From Agrobacterium tumefaciens (lineage in GTDB: Bacteria > Pseudomonadota > Alphaproteobacteria > Rhizobiales > Rhizobiaceae): a stretch of DNA of 64,000 bases. Numbering within the stretch: the first letter of the stretch is position 1; each line of letters starts with the position of its first letter. The notes beneath the pieces were generated by a model. That model was not told the origin of the DNA and made no database searches. It was given only the letters and a program-made list of their open reading frames with translations. Made by a program: the position numbers and the translations under genes. The stretch covers positions 52,836-116,835 of the forward strand of contig NZ_SUPW01000011.1 of the NCBI RefSeq assembly GCF_013337285.1, read 5' to 3'. Below are positions 8,471 to 18,047 of the stretch, piece after piece.

Positions 8471-9231
8471 GCGCCATTTTCGAAGTATCCGGCCTGCAGA
8501 AGAATTTCGGTGGCCTCGTCGTCACCAATAATGTCTCGCTATCGCTGTCGCCGGGAGACCGCACGGTGCTGATCGGCCCCAATGGCGCCGGCAAGACCAC
8601 CTTCGTCAATCTCGTCACCGGCACCATCAAGCCCTCGGCCGGCACAGTGCGCATTGCCGGCGAGGACGTGACAGACCTCAGCGCCAGCCAGCGGGTGAAG
8701 CGCGGACTCGTCCGCTCGTTTCAGGTCACGCGGCTGTTTCAGGATATGACGCCTGAAGAACATGTGGCGCTCGCCATTCTCCAGCGGGAAGGAAAGACCG
8801 GCCGGATTTTCGGCCGTTACCGCGCCATGCCCGCGGTGATGAGCGAAGCGCGCGATATTCTCGGCACGCTCGGCCTTCTGGCGCTTGCCGAAACAAGGGT
8901 GCGGGAAATCGCCTATGGCCAGCAACGGCTGATCGAGATCGCGCTTGCCATGGCGCTTCGCCCGAAAATCCTGCTGCTCGACGAACCGGCGGCCGGCGTG
9001 CCTTCGACGGAAACGGCACGTATCGAGCAGGCGCTGGACCGGCTGCCCGCCGATCTCGCCATATTGATGATCGAACACGACATGGATCTGGTTTTCCGCT
9101 TCGCCAAACGTGTCGTGGTTCTCGCGGCCGGCGCCGTCATCTTCGACGGTTCGCCTGATGATGTCACCAGCAATGCGGAAGTCCGCCAAGCCTATCTGGG
9201 AAGTTACGCCGATGCCCGCAGCGCCGCTTGA
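8467..9231 (+). CDS. ABC transporter ATP-binding protein (LivG family)
   Basis: Cytoplasmic ATPase, 254 residues. Walker A GPNGAGKTT, a signature-like AYGQQRLIEIALAMA that replaces LSGGQ as LivG proteins often do, Walker B ILLLDEPAAGV and a switch His (MIEHDMD) are all visible. The insert with FQVTRLFQDMTPEEHV is typical of LivG. The start at 8467 overlaps the LivM stop. The C-terminus overlaps the next ATPase gene by 20 bases. Confidence 0.92.
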   Translation: MSAIFEVSGLQKNFGGLVVTNNVSLSLSPGDRTVLIGPNGAGKTTFVNLVTGTIKPSAGTVRIAGEDVTDLSASQRVKRGLVRSFQVTRLFQDMTPEEHVALAILQREGKTGRIFGRYRAMPAVMSEARDILGTLGLLALAETRVREIAYGQQRLIEIALAMALRPKILLLDEPAAGVPSTETARIEQALDRLPADLAILMIEHDMDLVFRFAKRVVVLAAGAVIFDGSPDDVTSNAEVRQAYLGSYADARSAA

Positions 9232-9928
9232 AATCGTCAACCTGACCGCCGGTTACGGCCCGACCCGCGTCATCGAAGGCCTGTCGCTTTCGGTACCATC
9301 AGGTTCGCGTTTTGCCGTTCTCGGCCGCAATGGCGTTGGCAAGACCAGCCTTTTTGCCACGCTGGCCGGCCAGACGAAACGCTTTTCCGGCGATATCCGC
9401 CTCGGCGGACAGGACATTGCCGCCCTGCCGAGTGCCGCCCGCGCCAAAGCCGGCCTCGGTTACGTGCCGCAGACCCGCGACGTGTTTCCAACACTGACCG
9501 TTGAGGAAAACCTTTTCGTCGGCCTCAAGGGTCGGCCGAAATCTGCGATCGAGGAGGCCTATACGCTGTTTCCACGCCTGAAGGAACGCCGCCGCAATCT
9601 CGGTTCGCAACTTTCCGGCGGCGAACAGCAGATGCTCTCCACCGCCCGGACGATTCTCGGGAAGCCGCGGGTGCTGCTTCTCGATGAGCCGCTGGAAGGC
9701 CTCGCACCTGTCATCTGCGAAGAACTGATGGCCGCCTTCTCCAAACTGGCGCAGTCAGGCGAAATGACCATTCTTCTCGTCGAACAACGTATCCAGATGG
9801 CCATCGACTTCGCCGACCATGCCATTATCATGGAACGCGGCCGCATCGTCTGGGAAGGGCCGTCCAGCGAATTGGCACAAAACCCGGATATTATCGATAC
9901 GCATCTCGGGGTTGGCGGGCTGCACTAG
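9212..9928 (+). CDS. ABC transporter ATP-binding protein (LivF family)
   Basis: Second ATPase of the importer, 238 residues, the length expected of LivF. It has Walker A GRNGVGKTS, signature LSGGEQQMLSTARTI, Walker B VLLLDEPLEGLAP and the switch region LLVEQR. The start at 9212 lies inside the end of the LivG gene. It closes the operon. No terminator is evident before the RpiR-family gene 144 bases downstream, so read-through into that gene is possible. Confidence 0.92.
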   Translation: MPAAPLEIVNLTAGYGPTRVIEGLSLSVPSGSRFAVLGRNGVGKTSLFATLAGQTKRFSGDIRLGGQDIAALPSAARAKAGLGYVPQTRDVFPTLTVEENLFVGLKGRPKSAIEEAYTLFPRLKERRRNLGSQLSGGEQQMLSTARTILGKPRVLLLDEPLEGLAPVICEELMAAFSKLAQSGEMTILLVEQRIQMAIDFADHAIIMERGRIVWEGPSSELAQNPDIIDTHLGVGGLH

Positions 9929-10011
9929 CTCAAGGCAGCAATTCACAGAAGCGGGGAGGTATACGTTTTACCCCCGACCCACCTCATTTATCCGTTCCTA
10001 AAAAACCCAAT

Positions 10012-10025
10012 GGAATAAAAATTCC
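10012..10025. promoter_or_regulatory. IolR-type operator, GGAA-N6-TTCC
   Basis: GGAA (10012-10015), six A/T bases, TTCC (10022-10025), 47 bases before the RpiR-family gene. I recall GGAA-N6-TTCC as the binding motif reported for rhizobial IolR. A weaker copy with one mismatch, GAAA-N6-TTCC, lies at 10937-10950 upstream of iolC. Together they fit autoregulation and control of the iol genes. Confidence 0.6.
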
Positions 10026-10072
10026 ACTGGAGCTAAAGTGCACACGATTTCAGTCTGCATAAAGGAACGACA

Positions 10073-10888
10073 ATGACGGCAATCGAGGCGCCAGAATCGG
10101 TGAAGGCTTTTGAGGAGCGATTGCTCCAGGTTGCGGAGGGGCTGCCGAAACGATTGCGGCAATGCGCCGATTATGTCGCCTCCAATCAGGACCGCATTGC
10201 CGTTTCCACCGTCGCCGAAATGGCAGAGGGTGCTGGCGTGCAGCCTTCGGCCTTCATGCGGTTTTGCCAGATCATGGGCTTTTCCGGTTTTTCGGAAATG
10301 CAGCGCCTGTTTCGCGATTCCTATGTCGGCGGCTGGCCGGATTACACCACACGACTAGATCATCTGCGTGAAAAGGGCGATGAAAGCGCCTCCGGCCTGC
10401 TTGCGGAATTTGTCGAAGCCGGTCGTTCCTCGCTGGAAATGCTGCTGAAATCGGTCGATACGCGGCAGCTTGACGAGGCGGTTTCGGCACTGGCTGGCGC
10501 GCGCACTGTCCACATTATCGGTTTGCGACGGTCTTTCCCCATAGCCAGTTACCTTGCCTATGCCTTCGAAAAAATGAAGGTGCCAGCGGTTCTGCACAGC
10601 GCCGTTGGCGGGCTGGGCAATATCAGCGCCATCTCCAGCGATGACGCGCTGATCGCCATCACCTTCTCTCCCTATTCCACTGAGACGCTGGAACTGGCGG
10701 AAACGGCCCGGGCCAATGGCATTCCGGTGGTTGCGCTCTCTGATTCTGCCGTCAATCCGCTGCGCAAATCGGGCGCAACACTTTTGACGGTCACAGAGAT
10801 CGATTTCGGTGCATTCCGCTCGCTTTCCGCCACGCTCTGTCTGGCTATTACGCTGGCCGTAGCTGTGGGAACCCGCAAAACAGCCTGA
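10073..10888 (+). CDS. iolR: RpiR-family regulator of inositol genes (IolR-like)
   Basis: 271-residue repressor. An N-terminal RpiR helix-turn-helix spans residues ~1-80 (AVSTVAEMAEGAGVQPSAFMRFCQIMGFSGFSEMQ). A C-terminal SIS sugar-phosphate-binding domain spans ~125-260 (VHIIGLRRSFPIASYLAYAFEKM; IAITFSPYSTETLELAETA). It lies directly upstream of iolCDEB on the same strand, the arrangement I recall from Sinorhizobium and Brucella, where the RpiR protein IolR represses inositol use and is relieved by a pathway intermediate. A GGAA-N6-TTCC box lies just upstream. The symbol rests on family, position and operator, not on a search. Confidence 0.82.
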   Translation: MTAIEAPESVKAFEERLLQVAEGLPKRLRQCADYVASNQDRIAVSTVAEMAEGAGVQPSAFMRFCQIMGFSGFSEMQRLFRDSYVGGWPDYTTRLDHLREKGDESASGLLAEFVEAGRSSLEMLLKSVDTRQLDEAVSALAGARTVHIIGLRRSFPIASYLAYAFEKMKVPAVLHSAVGGLGNISAISSDDALIAITFSPYSTETLELAETARANGIPVVALSDSAVNPLRKSGATLLTVTEIDFGAFRSLSATLCLAITLAVAVGTRKTA

Positions 10889-11094
10889 ATATTTTTATTG
10901 AAAATGGAAAAAATAGAATTTATGATCCAAATCCATGAAACGGGCATTCCATATTCGTCCGTCTCGTGACGGATGACAGTGGGCGGAGGAGGCCTGCCGG
11001 AACGAGATGGCGAAAGGGGCGGGCAGCTTTGTCCGATATCGCTCCAAACATGTGAGGCAGGCCGCCGCAACAGGCGGCCCGAAGGAGGAACCTT

Positions 11095-13011
11095 TTGAAA
11101 AAACTTGATCTTATCACGATCGGGCGCTCGTCTGTCGACCTGTATGGTTCGCAGGTCGGCGGCCGTCTGGAGGACATGGCCTCCTTTGCCAAATATATTG
11201 GCGGCTCCCCCACCAACATCGCAGCCGGCGCTGCCCGGCTAGGCCTCAACAGCGCCGTCATCACCCGCGTTGGCGATGAGCATATGGGCCGCTTCATCCG
11301 TGAGCAGCTGGTTCGCGAAGGCGTCGACGTGCGCGGCGTGAAAACCGATCCGGAGCGGCTGACCGCGCTGGTGTTGCTCGGCATTCGTGACCAGAACCAG
11401 TTCCCGCTGATTTTCTATCGCGAAAACTGTGCGGACATGGCGCTGAGCGAAGACGATATCGACCCCGCCTTCATTGCTGAAGCTGGCTGCGTCTGCGCCA
11501 CCGGCACACATCTGTCCCATCCCAATACCGAAGCGGCCGTGCTGAAAGCGCTGAAACTCGCCCGCGAAAATGGCGCAAAGACCGCGCTCGATATCGACTA
11601 CCGGCCCAATCTCTGGGGTGTTGCCGGCCATGGCGATGGCGAAAGCCGCTTCGTCGAATCGCAGAAGGTCACCACCAAGCTGCAATCCACCCTGCATCTT
11701 TTCGATCTGATCGTCGGAACCGAGGAAGAATTCCACATCGCCGGCGGCTCCACCGATACGCTCGCTGCGCTGAACGCCGTGCGCAAAGTTTCGAACGCGA
11801 CGCTGGTGTGCAAGCGCGGGCCGATGGGTGCTTCGGTCTTCACCGGCGACATTCCCGCAAGCCTCGATGATGGCGAGACGGGCGAAGGTTTTCCGATCGA
11901 AGTCTTCAATGTTCTGGGCGCCGGCGATGGTTTCATGGCCGGGCTGTTCCGCGGCTGGCTGCGCGGCGAAGACTGGCCGACGACGCTGAAATACGCCAAT
12001 GCCTGCGGCGCTTTCGCCGTCTCCCGCCACGGCTGTACGCCTGCCTATCCGAGCTGGGAAGAGCTGCAATATTTCTTCAAGGCCGGCATTCGCAACAAGG
12101 CGCTGCGCAAGGACGAGGCGCTGGAACAGGTGCACTGGTCCACCAACCGCAAGGGCGAATGGGACACGATGCGCGTCTTCGCCTTTGACCACCGCATGCA
12201 GCTTGAGGCCATTGCCGACGAGCTTGGCGTGAAACACGAAAAGATCGGCGCTTTCAAGAAGCTCTGCCTTGAGGCGGCGCAGACGGTTGCGGGCGACAGG
12301 CCGGGTTACGGTATTCTCTGCGACGGACGCCTCGGACGCGACGCGCTTTTTGCCGCCAGCGGCTCGGGCCTGTGGATCGGCCGCCCGGTGGAATGGCCGG
12401 GCTCGCGCCCGCTGACGCTGGAACCGGAACTCGGCAAGGATTTCGGCGGGCTTTCCGAATGGCCGCTTGAAAATGTCGTTAAGGTTCTGTGCTTCTATCA
12501 CCCTGACGATACGGATGAGATGCGCGCCGCGCAGGAGGAAACGGTTAGCCGCCTGTTCCAGGCCACGCGCCGCAACCGGCTGGAAATGTTGCTGGAGGTT
12601 ATTCCCTCCAAGGTCGGCCCGACCGACGATCTCACCGCCGCCCGCATCGTCGAGCGTTTCTATGAAATCGGGGTTTATCCCGACTGGTGGAAGCTGGAGC
12701 CGATGAAGACCCGTGCCGCGTGGAAGAACGCCTGCGACGCCGTGCATCGCAACGATCCTTATGTGCGCGGCATCGTCGTTCTCGGTCTCGACGCGCCACA
12801 AAGCGAACTGGAGGAAAGCTTCCGCCTTGCCGCCGACTTCGATCTGGTCAAAGGTTTCGCCGTCGGCCGCACGATTTTCGTAGACGCCGCACGGGCCTGG
12901 CTCGCCGGCAAGATCACCGATCAGGAAGCGGTCAGGGACATGGCGCAGCGCTATACCAGCCTGTGCCGCATATGGGATGAGGCGCGCGCCAAAAAGGGAG
13001 AGGCAGCGTGA
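11095..13011 (+). CDS. iolC: 5-dehydro-2-deoxygluconokinase IolC fused to DUF2090
   Basis: 638 residues in two parts. Residues ~1-330 are a PfkB-type kinase (DLITIGRSSVDLYGSQ at the start; the active-site motif NVLGAGDGFMAGL). Residues ~350-638 are a DUF2090 domain (RVFAFDHRMQLEAIADELG). Bacillus IolC is only the kinase; the fusion is the usual form in rhizobia. It phosphorylates 2-deoxy-5-keto-gluconate in inositol breakdown; DUF2090 has an aldolase-like fold and may carry the next, IolJ-like step. The TTG start has GGAGG 6 bases upstream. The 206-base leader holds degenerate IolR half-sites. It overlaps iolD by 4 bases. Confidence 0.92.
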   Translation: MKKLDLITIGRSSVDLYGSQVGGRLEDMASFAKYIGGSPTNIAAGAARLGLNSAVITRVGDEHMGRFIREQLVREGVDVRGVKTDPERLTALVLLGIRDQNQFPLIFYRENCADMALSEDDIDPAFIAEAGCVCATGTHLSHPNTEAAVLKALKLARENGAKTALDIDYRPNLWGVAGHGDGESRFVESQKVTTKLQSTLHLFDLIVGTEEEFHIAGGSTDTLAALNAVRKVSNATLVCKRGPMGASVFTGDIPASLDDGETGEGFPIEVFNVLGAGDGFMAGLFRGWLRGEDWPTTLKYANACGAFAVSRHGCTPAYPSWEELQYFFKAGIRNKALRKDEALEQVHWSTNRKGEWDTMRVFAFDHRMQLEAIADELGVKHEKIGAFKKLCLEAAQTVAGDRPGYGILCDGRLGRDALFAASGSGLWIGRPVEWPGSRPLTLEPELGKDFGGLSEWPLENVVKVLCFYHPDDTDEMRAAQEETVSRLFQATRRNRLEMLLEVIPSKVGPTDDLTAARIVERFYEIGVYPDWWKLEPMKTRAAWKNACDAVHRNDPYVRGIVVLGLDAPQSELEESFRLAADFDLVKGFAVGRTIFVDAARAWLAGKITDQEAVRDMAQRYTSLCRIWDEARAKKGEAA

Positions 13012-14834
13012 AGACAATCAGAATGACGGCTGCGCAGGCCATGGTTCGTTACCTGGCAGCGCAGATGAATGAACACGGCGAAACCTATATCGCCGGCATG
13101 TGGGCGATTTTCGGCCATGGCAACGTCGCCGGCATCGGCGAGGCGCTTTATGGCATCCGCGACGAACTGCCGACCTATCGTGGCCAGAACGAGCAGTCCA
13201 TGGCCCATGCGGCCATTGCCTATTCGAAGCAGCTGCGCCGCCGCCGGGCCATGGCAGTCACCTCCTCCATCGGCCCCGGTGCGGCCAATATGGTGACGGC
13301 GGCAGCGCTCGCGCATGTCAACCGCCTGCCGGTTCTGCTGATCCCCGGCGATGTCTTCGCCAATCGCGGCCCGGACCCCGTGCTGCAGCAGCTCGAAGAT
13401 TTTGGCGATGGCACCATGACGGTCAATGACTGCTTCCGCCCGGTCAGCCGTTATTTCGACCGCATCATGCGCCCGGAGCAATTGCTGACCGCCCTTCCCC
13501 GCGCCATGCGCACCATGACAGACCCGGCAGATTGCGGCCCCGTCACGCTCGCCTTCTGCCAGGATGTACAGGCGGAAGCCTATGATTACCCCGAAAGTTT
13601 CTTCGAAAAGCGCGTCTGGCGCCAGCGCCGTCCTGAGCCGGATGTCGTGGAATTCGAAGAGGCGGTTGCCGCGCTGAAGGCTGCTAAGAACCCCGTTATA
13701 GTTGCCGGCGGCGGCGTGCATTTTGCAGGCGCAACGGAAACACTGAAGCGTTTTGCCGAAACCCATTCCATCCCCGTCGTCGAAACGCAGGCCGGAAAAT
13801 CGGCGCTCGCCTGGGATCACGATCTCAATTTCGGTCCGGTCGGCGTCACCGGTGCCGAAAGCGCCAATATCGTCAGCGAAAAGGCCGATCTCGTCTTCGG
13901 TGTCGGCACCCGTTTTCAGGATTTCACCACCGGTTCCTGGGCGCTGTTCAAGAACCCCAGCCGCAAGATCCTTGCGCTGAACGTGCAGCACTATGACAGC
14001 ACCAAACACGATGCGATCAGCCTGACGGCGGATGCAAAAATCGGCCTCGAAAAGCTCTCGGCCGCACTCGGCAGCCATCGCTTCGCGGCACCGGATGCGG
14101 GCCTCAAGGCGGCATGGTTCGAAAAGGCCGATGCGGACACGGCAGCCCCCGGCCCTGATGAGACAAACAACCTGCCCACCGACATGCAGGTCATCGGCGC
14201 GGTACAGCGCCAGTCGCGTGACAATACCGTCGTCATGTGCGCCGCAGGCACCATGCCGGGCGAGCTTCACCAGCTGTGGAAATCCAAGCTGCCGCTCTCC
14301 TATCACATGGAATACGGCTTCTCCTGCATGGGTTATGAAGTGGCCGGCGGCCTCGGCATCAAGATGGCGGAACCGGACCGCGACGTGATCGTCATGGTCG
14401 GCGATGGCTCCTACATGATGATGAATTCCGAGCTTGCGACATCGGTCGCCATGGGCGTGAAGATCACGCTCGTCATCACCGACAACAGGGGTTACGGCTG
14501 CATCAACCGCCTGCAGATGGAAACCGGCGGCGCGGAGTTCAACAACCTCTACGCCCATACCAACGTCAACCCGATCGCCATTGATTTCGTGGCCCATGCC
14601 GGCTCGATGGGCGCGGATGCACGCAAGGTTTCCACCATATCCGAACTCGAAGAGGCGCTTGCTGCCGCCCGTGCCTCCAGCCGCACGACTGTCATCGTCA
14701 TCGATACCGACCCTTACCCGACGCCGCAGGCCGGTGGTCACTGGTGGGATGTCGCGGTGCCTGAAGTTTCCGAGCGCGGCGAAATTGCCGGCGCGCGCGC
14801 CCGTTATGAAAACCATCTCAAGGAAAGACAGTAA
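13008..14834 (+). CDS. iolD: 3D-(3,5/4)-trihydroxycyclohexane-1,2-dione hydrolase
   Basis: Thiamine-diphosphate enzyme, 608 residues, that opens the inositol ring in the third step of myo-inositol catabolism. The N-terminal domain has the cofactor-activating Glu in [11 protein letters not shown] (near residue 64). The C-terminal domain has the ThDP/Mg motif [19 protein letters not shown] ending with NRGYGC. The GTG start overlaps iolC (GTGA); an ATG at 13023 is an alternative. It sits second in iolCDEB. Confidence 0.95.
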   Translation: MKTIRMTAAQAMVRYLAAQMNEHGETYIAGMWAIFGHGNVAGIGEALYGIRDELPTYRGQNEQSMAHAAIAYSKQLRRRRAMAVTSSIGPGAANMVTAAALAHVNRLPVLLIPGDVFANRGPDPVLQQLEDFGDGTMTVNDCFRPVSRYFDRIMRPEQLLTALPRAMRTMTDPADCGPVTLAFCQDVQAEAYDYPESFFEKRVWRQRRPEPDVVEFEEAVAALKAAKNPVIVAGGGVHFAGATETLKRFAETHSIPVVETQAGKSALAWDHDLNFGPVGVTGAESANIVSEKADLVFGVGTRFQDFTTGSWALFKNPSRKILALNVQHYDSTKHDAISLTADAKIGLEKLSAALGSHRFAAPDAGLKAAWFEKADADTAAPGPDETNNLPTDMQVIGAVQRQSRDNTVVMCAAGTMPGELHQLWKSKLPLSYHMEYGFSCMGYEVAGGLGIKMAEPDRDVIVMVGDGSYMMMNSELATSVAMGVKITLVITDNRGYGCINRLQMETGGAEFNNLYAHTNVNPIAIDFVAHAGSMGADARKVSTISELEEALAAARASSRTTVIVIDTDPYPTPQAGGHWWDVAVPEVSERGEIAGARARYENHLKERQ

Positions 14835-14835
14835 G

Positions 14836-15744
14836 ATGATCCGTTACGGCACCAACCCCATCGCCTGGTCCAACGACGACGACCGCACGCTGGGCGCCCA
14901 TATCAGCCTCGAACAGTGCCTGGATGAAACCGCCAAGATCGGCTTCGACGGCATCGAGAAGGGCCATAAATTCCCGACCGATCCGGAAGGCCTGAAAGGC
15001 GTGCTTTCGCCGCGTGGCCTCTCCTTCGTCTCCGGCTGGCATTCGCTGAACCTTTTGACCGATGACATCGAATCCGAAAAGAAGGCCATGCAGCCGGCGC
15101 TTGATCTCCTGAAGGCCATGGGCTCGAAAGTCATCATCGTCTGCGAAACCTCCAACGCCATCCATGGCGCAGACGACACGGCGCTGGTCGACCGTCCGCG
15201 CCTGAAGGCCGAGGACTGGGCGTCGTTCGGCGCAGGCGTCGAAGCGCTGGCAGCTTATGCGGCCGAACAGGGCATCACCCTCGTTTATCATCACCACATG
15301 GGCACGGTGGTCGAGAGCGAAGACGAGATCGACCTTCTGATGAAGCACACCGGGCCGAAGACGCATCTGCTGCTCGATACCGGTCATTGCCTGTTCGGCG
15401 GCGGCGATCCCGTGCGCGTCGCGCAGAAATATATGGGCCGCGTCGGCCATATCCATGCCAAGAACGTGCGTCCCGCCATTGCCGATCAGGTTCGCAATGA
15501 CCGGCTCTCCTTCCTCGAAGGCGTTCGCCGCGGCGTGTTCACCGTTCCCGGCGACAGCGAAGGCGGCGTGAACTTCCCGCCGGTTCTGAAAGTGGCGGCC
15601 GAGCATGGTTACAGCGGCTGGCTGGTGATCGAGGCCGAGCAGGATCCTGACGTGCGCAACCCCTTCGAATATCAGAGCCTCGGGCTGAAATCGCTGAAGG
15701 CTTTTGCCCGCGAAGCGGGGCTGGACAAGGCCGAGGCTGCCTGA
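14836..15744 (+). CDS. iolE: Myo-inosose-2 dehydratase
   Basis: TIM-barrel enzyme of the xylose-isomerase-like superfamily, 302 residues. It dehydrates 2-keto-myo-inositol (inosose), the second step of the pathway. The N-terminus [19 protein letters not shown] is typical of IolE. The segments [38 protein letters not shown] and [10 protein letters not shown] supply the metal-binding His, Asp and Glu. The start at 14836 is one base after the iolD stop, preceded by GGAAAG. Confidence 0.95.
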   Translation: MIRYGTNPIAWSNDDDRTLGAHISLEQCLDETAKIGFDGIEKGHKFPTDPEGLKGVLSPRGLSFVSGWHSLNLLTDDIESEKKAMQPALDLLKAMGSKVIIVCETSNAIHGADDTALVDRPRLKAEDWASFGAGVEALAAYAAEQGITLVYHHHMGTVVESEDEIDLLMKHTGPKTHLLLDTGHCLFGGGDPVRVAQKYMGRVGHIHAKNVRPAIADQVRNDRLSFLEGVRRGVFTVPGDSEGGVNFPPVLKVAAEHGYSGWLVIEAEQDPDVRNPFEYQSLGLKSLKAFAREAGLDKAEAA

Positions 15745-15776
15745 GCTGAGCCGATAGCGGGCGGCATATCCCGCCC

Positions 15777-15887
15777 GTCATGCCGGCTTGAGCCGTTATC
15801 CAGCCAGCCCAAGTCTTTGGGCTGAAAAGATACTCCCCGCCGCGCAGACGCGCGTCGGCTGGACCCCGGCACAAGGCCGGGGTGACG
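15777..15887. repeat. Intergenic palindromic repeat (GTCATGCC...GGGGTGAC type)
   Basis: Palindromic element between iolE and iolB. It starts GTCATGCCGGCTTGAGCC, ends GGCCGGGGTGACG, and has inner arms CCAGCC and GGCTGG. Its centre GCGCAGACGCGC recurs at 24597-24607. One of several copies in this window; a small hairpin (15758-15777) precedes it. Confidence 0.7.
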
Positions 15888-15933
15888 AGACCGCACGAAC
15901 CGACGAACGACTGACCAAAAAAGGAACAACACC

Positions 15934-16746
15934 ATGACCTCACTTCTGCGCAAGCCGGTCGCGACCAGCGGCAAGGTGCACGATATCACGCCCCAAAGCG
16001 CGGATTGGGGTTATGTCGGTTTCGGCCTTTACCGCCTGAAGCCGGGCGAGACGGCTGCGGAAAATACCGGCGATACTGAAGTTATCCTCGTGCTGGTCGA
16101 AGGCAAGGCGACGATTTCCGCGGGGGATAAGGATTTCGGTGAACTCGGTGACCGCATGAATGTGTTCGAGCGCAAGCCGCCGCATTGCGTTTATGTTCCG
16201 GCCGGCTCCGAATGGTCGCTGACCGCCACGACCGATTGCACCGTCGGCGTCTGCACCGCACCCGGCGAAAAAGGCAGCCGCGAGGCGCAGCAGATCGGCC
16301 CGAACGGCGTGCAACTGACGGAACGCGGCAAGGGCGCCAATACGCGTTACATCTTCCCCATCGCCATGGAAGAGCGCGATGTCGCCGACAGCCTGCTGGT
16401 AACTGAGGTATTCACGCCTTCGGGCAACTGGTCGTCCTATCCGCCGCACCGGCATGATGAGGATAACTACCCCGACATGACCTATCTGGAAGAGACCTAT
16501 TATCATCGCCTCAACCCGGCGCAGGGTTTCGGCTTCCAGCGCGTCTTCACCGAAGATGGCTCGCTTGATGAGACCATGGCGGTGTCGGACGGCGATGTCG
16601 TGCTGGTGCCCAAGGGTCATCACCCCTGTGGCGCACCCTACGGCTATGAGATGTATTATCTGAACGTGATGGCGGGGCCGATGCGCAAATGGCGCTTCAA
16701 GAACCATCCCGATCACGACTGGATTTTCAAGCGCGACAATCCCTGA
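15934..16746 (+). CDS. iolB: 5-deoxy-glucuronate isomerase
   Basis: Cupin-fold isomerase, 270 residues, converting 5-deoxyglucuronate to 2-deoxy-5-keto-gluconate for IolC. The bicupin signature is visible: PPHRHDEDNYPDMTYLEETYYH near residues 170-190, with metal-binding His and Glu, and VLVPKGHHPCGAPYGYEMYYLNVMAG near the C-terminus. AAAGGAAC precedes the ATG. It is separated from iolE by 189 bases holding a palindromic repeat, which may alter the message ratio within the operon. Confidence 0.95.
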   Translation: MTSLLRKPVATSGKVHDITPQSADWGYVGFGLYRLKPGETAAENTGDTEVILVLVEGKATISAGDKDFGELGDRMNVFERKPPHCVYVPAGSEWSLTATTDCTVGVCTAPGEKGSREAQQIGPNGVQLTERGKGANTRYIFPIAMEERDVADSLLVTEVFTPSGNWSSYPPHRHDEDNYPDMTYLEETYYHRLNPAQGFGFQRVFTEDGSLDETMAVSDGDVVLVPKGHHPCGAPYGYEMYYLNVMAGPMRKWRFKNHPDHDWIFKRDNP

Positions 16747-16784
16747 CAGGTATATTTCACTTTAAAAATTTGGGAGGAGAGACC

Positions 16785-17912
16785 ATGACCGCTCTTGGCG
16801 TGGGACTTATTGGCACGGGTTATATGGGCAAATGCCACGCGCTTGCGTGGAACAATGTCACAAGCGTTTTCGGCGACGTGGAACGTCCCCGGCTTGTCAC
16901 GCTCGCGGAGGTAAACCCCGAGCTTGCGGCAAAGAAGGCGGCGGAGTTCGGTTTTGCCCGCTCGACAGGCAACTGGCGCGATCTGCTTGCCGATCCCGAG
17001 ATTGACGTGATCTCCGTCACCACGCCGAATGCTTTCCACCCGGAAATGGCCATTGCCGCCCTTGAGGCCGGCAAACATGTCTGGTGTGAAAAGCCGATGG
17101 CGCCCGCCTTTACCGACGCGGTGAAGATGCGCGATGCGGCCCGCCGGTCCGCCAAGGCAGCCGCCATGGGCTACAATTACATCCAGAACCCTGTCATCCG
17201 CCATATGCGCCGCCTGACCGACGAAGGCGCGATTGGCAAAGTTTATCACGTCCGGGCCGAAATGGACGAAGACTTCATGGCGGATGCGACCCAGCCCTTC
17301 TACTGGAAGAGCGAGGCCTCTTCCGGCTATGGCGCGCTGGATGATTTCGCCGTGCACCCGCTGTCGCTGCTCTACGCCCTGTTCGGCCACGCCGAAAGCG
17401 CCATCACCGACATGGTGAAACCCTATGAAAGACGACCGCTCGCCGGTGGCGGCGACCGCGCAGTCGAAACACACGATCTTGCCAGCGTTCTGCTAAAGCT
17501 TGAAGGTGGCATTTCCGCCGTGCTCATCGCCAACCGCTCCGCCTGGGGCCGCAAAGGCCGCATCGCCATCCAGATTTACGGCTCCACCGGTTCGATCCTT
17601 TTCGATCAGGAGCGGATGAACGAGTTCCAGCTCTACACCACGGACGGACGCCCGGAAGAGCAGGGTTTCAGAACCATTCTCGCCGCACCCCACCACAAGC
17701 CCTATGACCGCTTCATCCCCGCCCCCGGCCACGGCCTAGGCTTCAATGATCTGAAGGTGATTGAATGCCACGAATTGATCGCGGCAATCGAGGGGAAAAA
17801 GGCCCATATCATCGATTTCGAGGAAGGGCTGAAGATCGAGCGCAGCATTCACGCCATGGCCCGGTCGTTTGCCGAAGGGCGGTGGGTCGCGACTGGGGAG
17901 ATTGTGGAATAG
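16785..17912 (+). CDS. Gfo/Idh/MocA-family oxidoreductase, likely inositol-related
   Basis: 375-residue NAD(P)-dependent dehydrogenase. The N-terminal Rossmann fold shows GLIGTGYMGKCHALAW and the family motif CEKPMAP (Lys near residue 100). The C-terminal half has the Gfo/Idh/MocA sheet domain (DDFAVHPLSLLYALFG). The start at 16785 has GGGAGGAG upstream. It follows iolB by 38 bases. Rhizobial iol clusters carry a similar extra dehydrogenase (called iolY in Sinorhizobium, as I recall), so oxidation of an inositol isomer is likely. It is longer than the usual myo-inositol 2-dehydrogenase (~330 aa), so IdhA itself is probably elsewhere. Confidence 0.82.
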   Translation: MTALGVGLIGTGYMGKCHALAWNNVTSVFGDVERPRLVTLAEVNPELAAKKAAEFGFARSTGNWRDLLADPEIDVISVTTPNAFHPEMAIAALEAGKHVWCEKPMAPAFTDAVKMRDAARRSAKAAAMGYNYIQNPVIRHMRRLTDEGAIGKVYHVRAEMDEDFMADATQPFYWKSEASSGYGALDDFAVHPLSLLYALFGHAESAITDMVKPYERRPLAGGGDRAVETHDLASVLLKLEGGISAVLIANRSAWGRKGRIAIQIYGSTGSILFDQERMNEFQLYTTDGRPEEQGFRTILAAPHHKPYDRFIPAPGHGLGFNDLKVIECHELIAAIEGKKAHIIDFEEGLKIERSIHAMARSFAEGRWVATGEIVE

Positions 17913-17950
17913 GGATGGGTATGAGGTGAGCGCCGAGTTCCGCCTCTTTC

Positions 17951-18036
17951 GTCATGCTCGGGCCTGTCCCGAGCATCTGCAACCGATCGATTTAACGCGA
18001 CGTGGTTGAATCCTCGGGACGAGCCCGAGGATGACG
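17951..18036. repeat. Intergenic palindromic repeat (GTCATGCTCGGGC...GAGGATGAC type)
   Basis: Left arm GTCATGCTCGGGCCTGTCCC, right arm TCGGGACGAGCCCGAGGATG, separated by an AT-richer centre. Lies between two convergent genes; same family as 19286-19370, 23349-23421 and 46082-46167. Confidence 0.75.
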
Positions 18037-18047
18037 CAGGAAAGGTA

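Noticed and set aside
11239..13017. 592-residue minus-strand open frame opposite iolC
   Set aside because: IolC on the other strand has full domain motifs and operon context; this is the antisense shadow of a GC-rich gene.
12951..14816. 621-residue minus-strand open frame opposite iolD
   Set aside because: Same reason: iolD is unmistakable on the plus strand.
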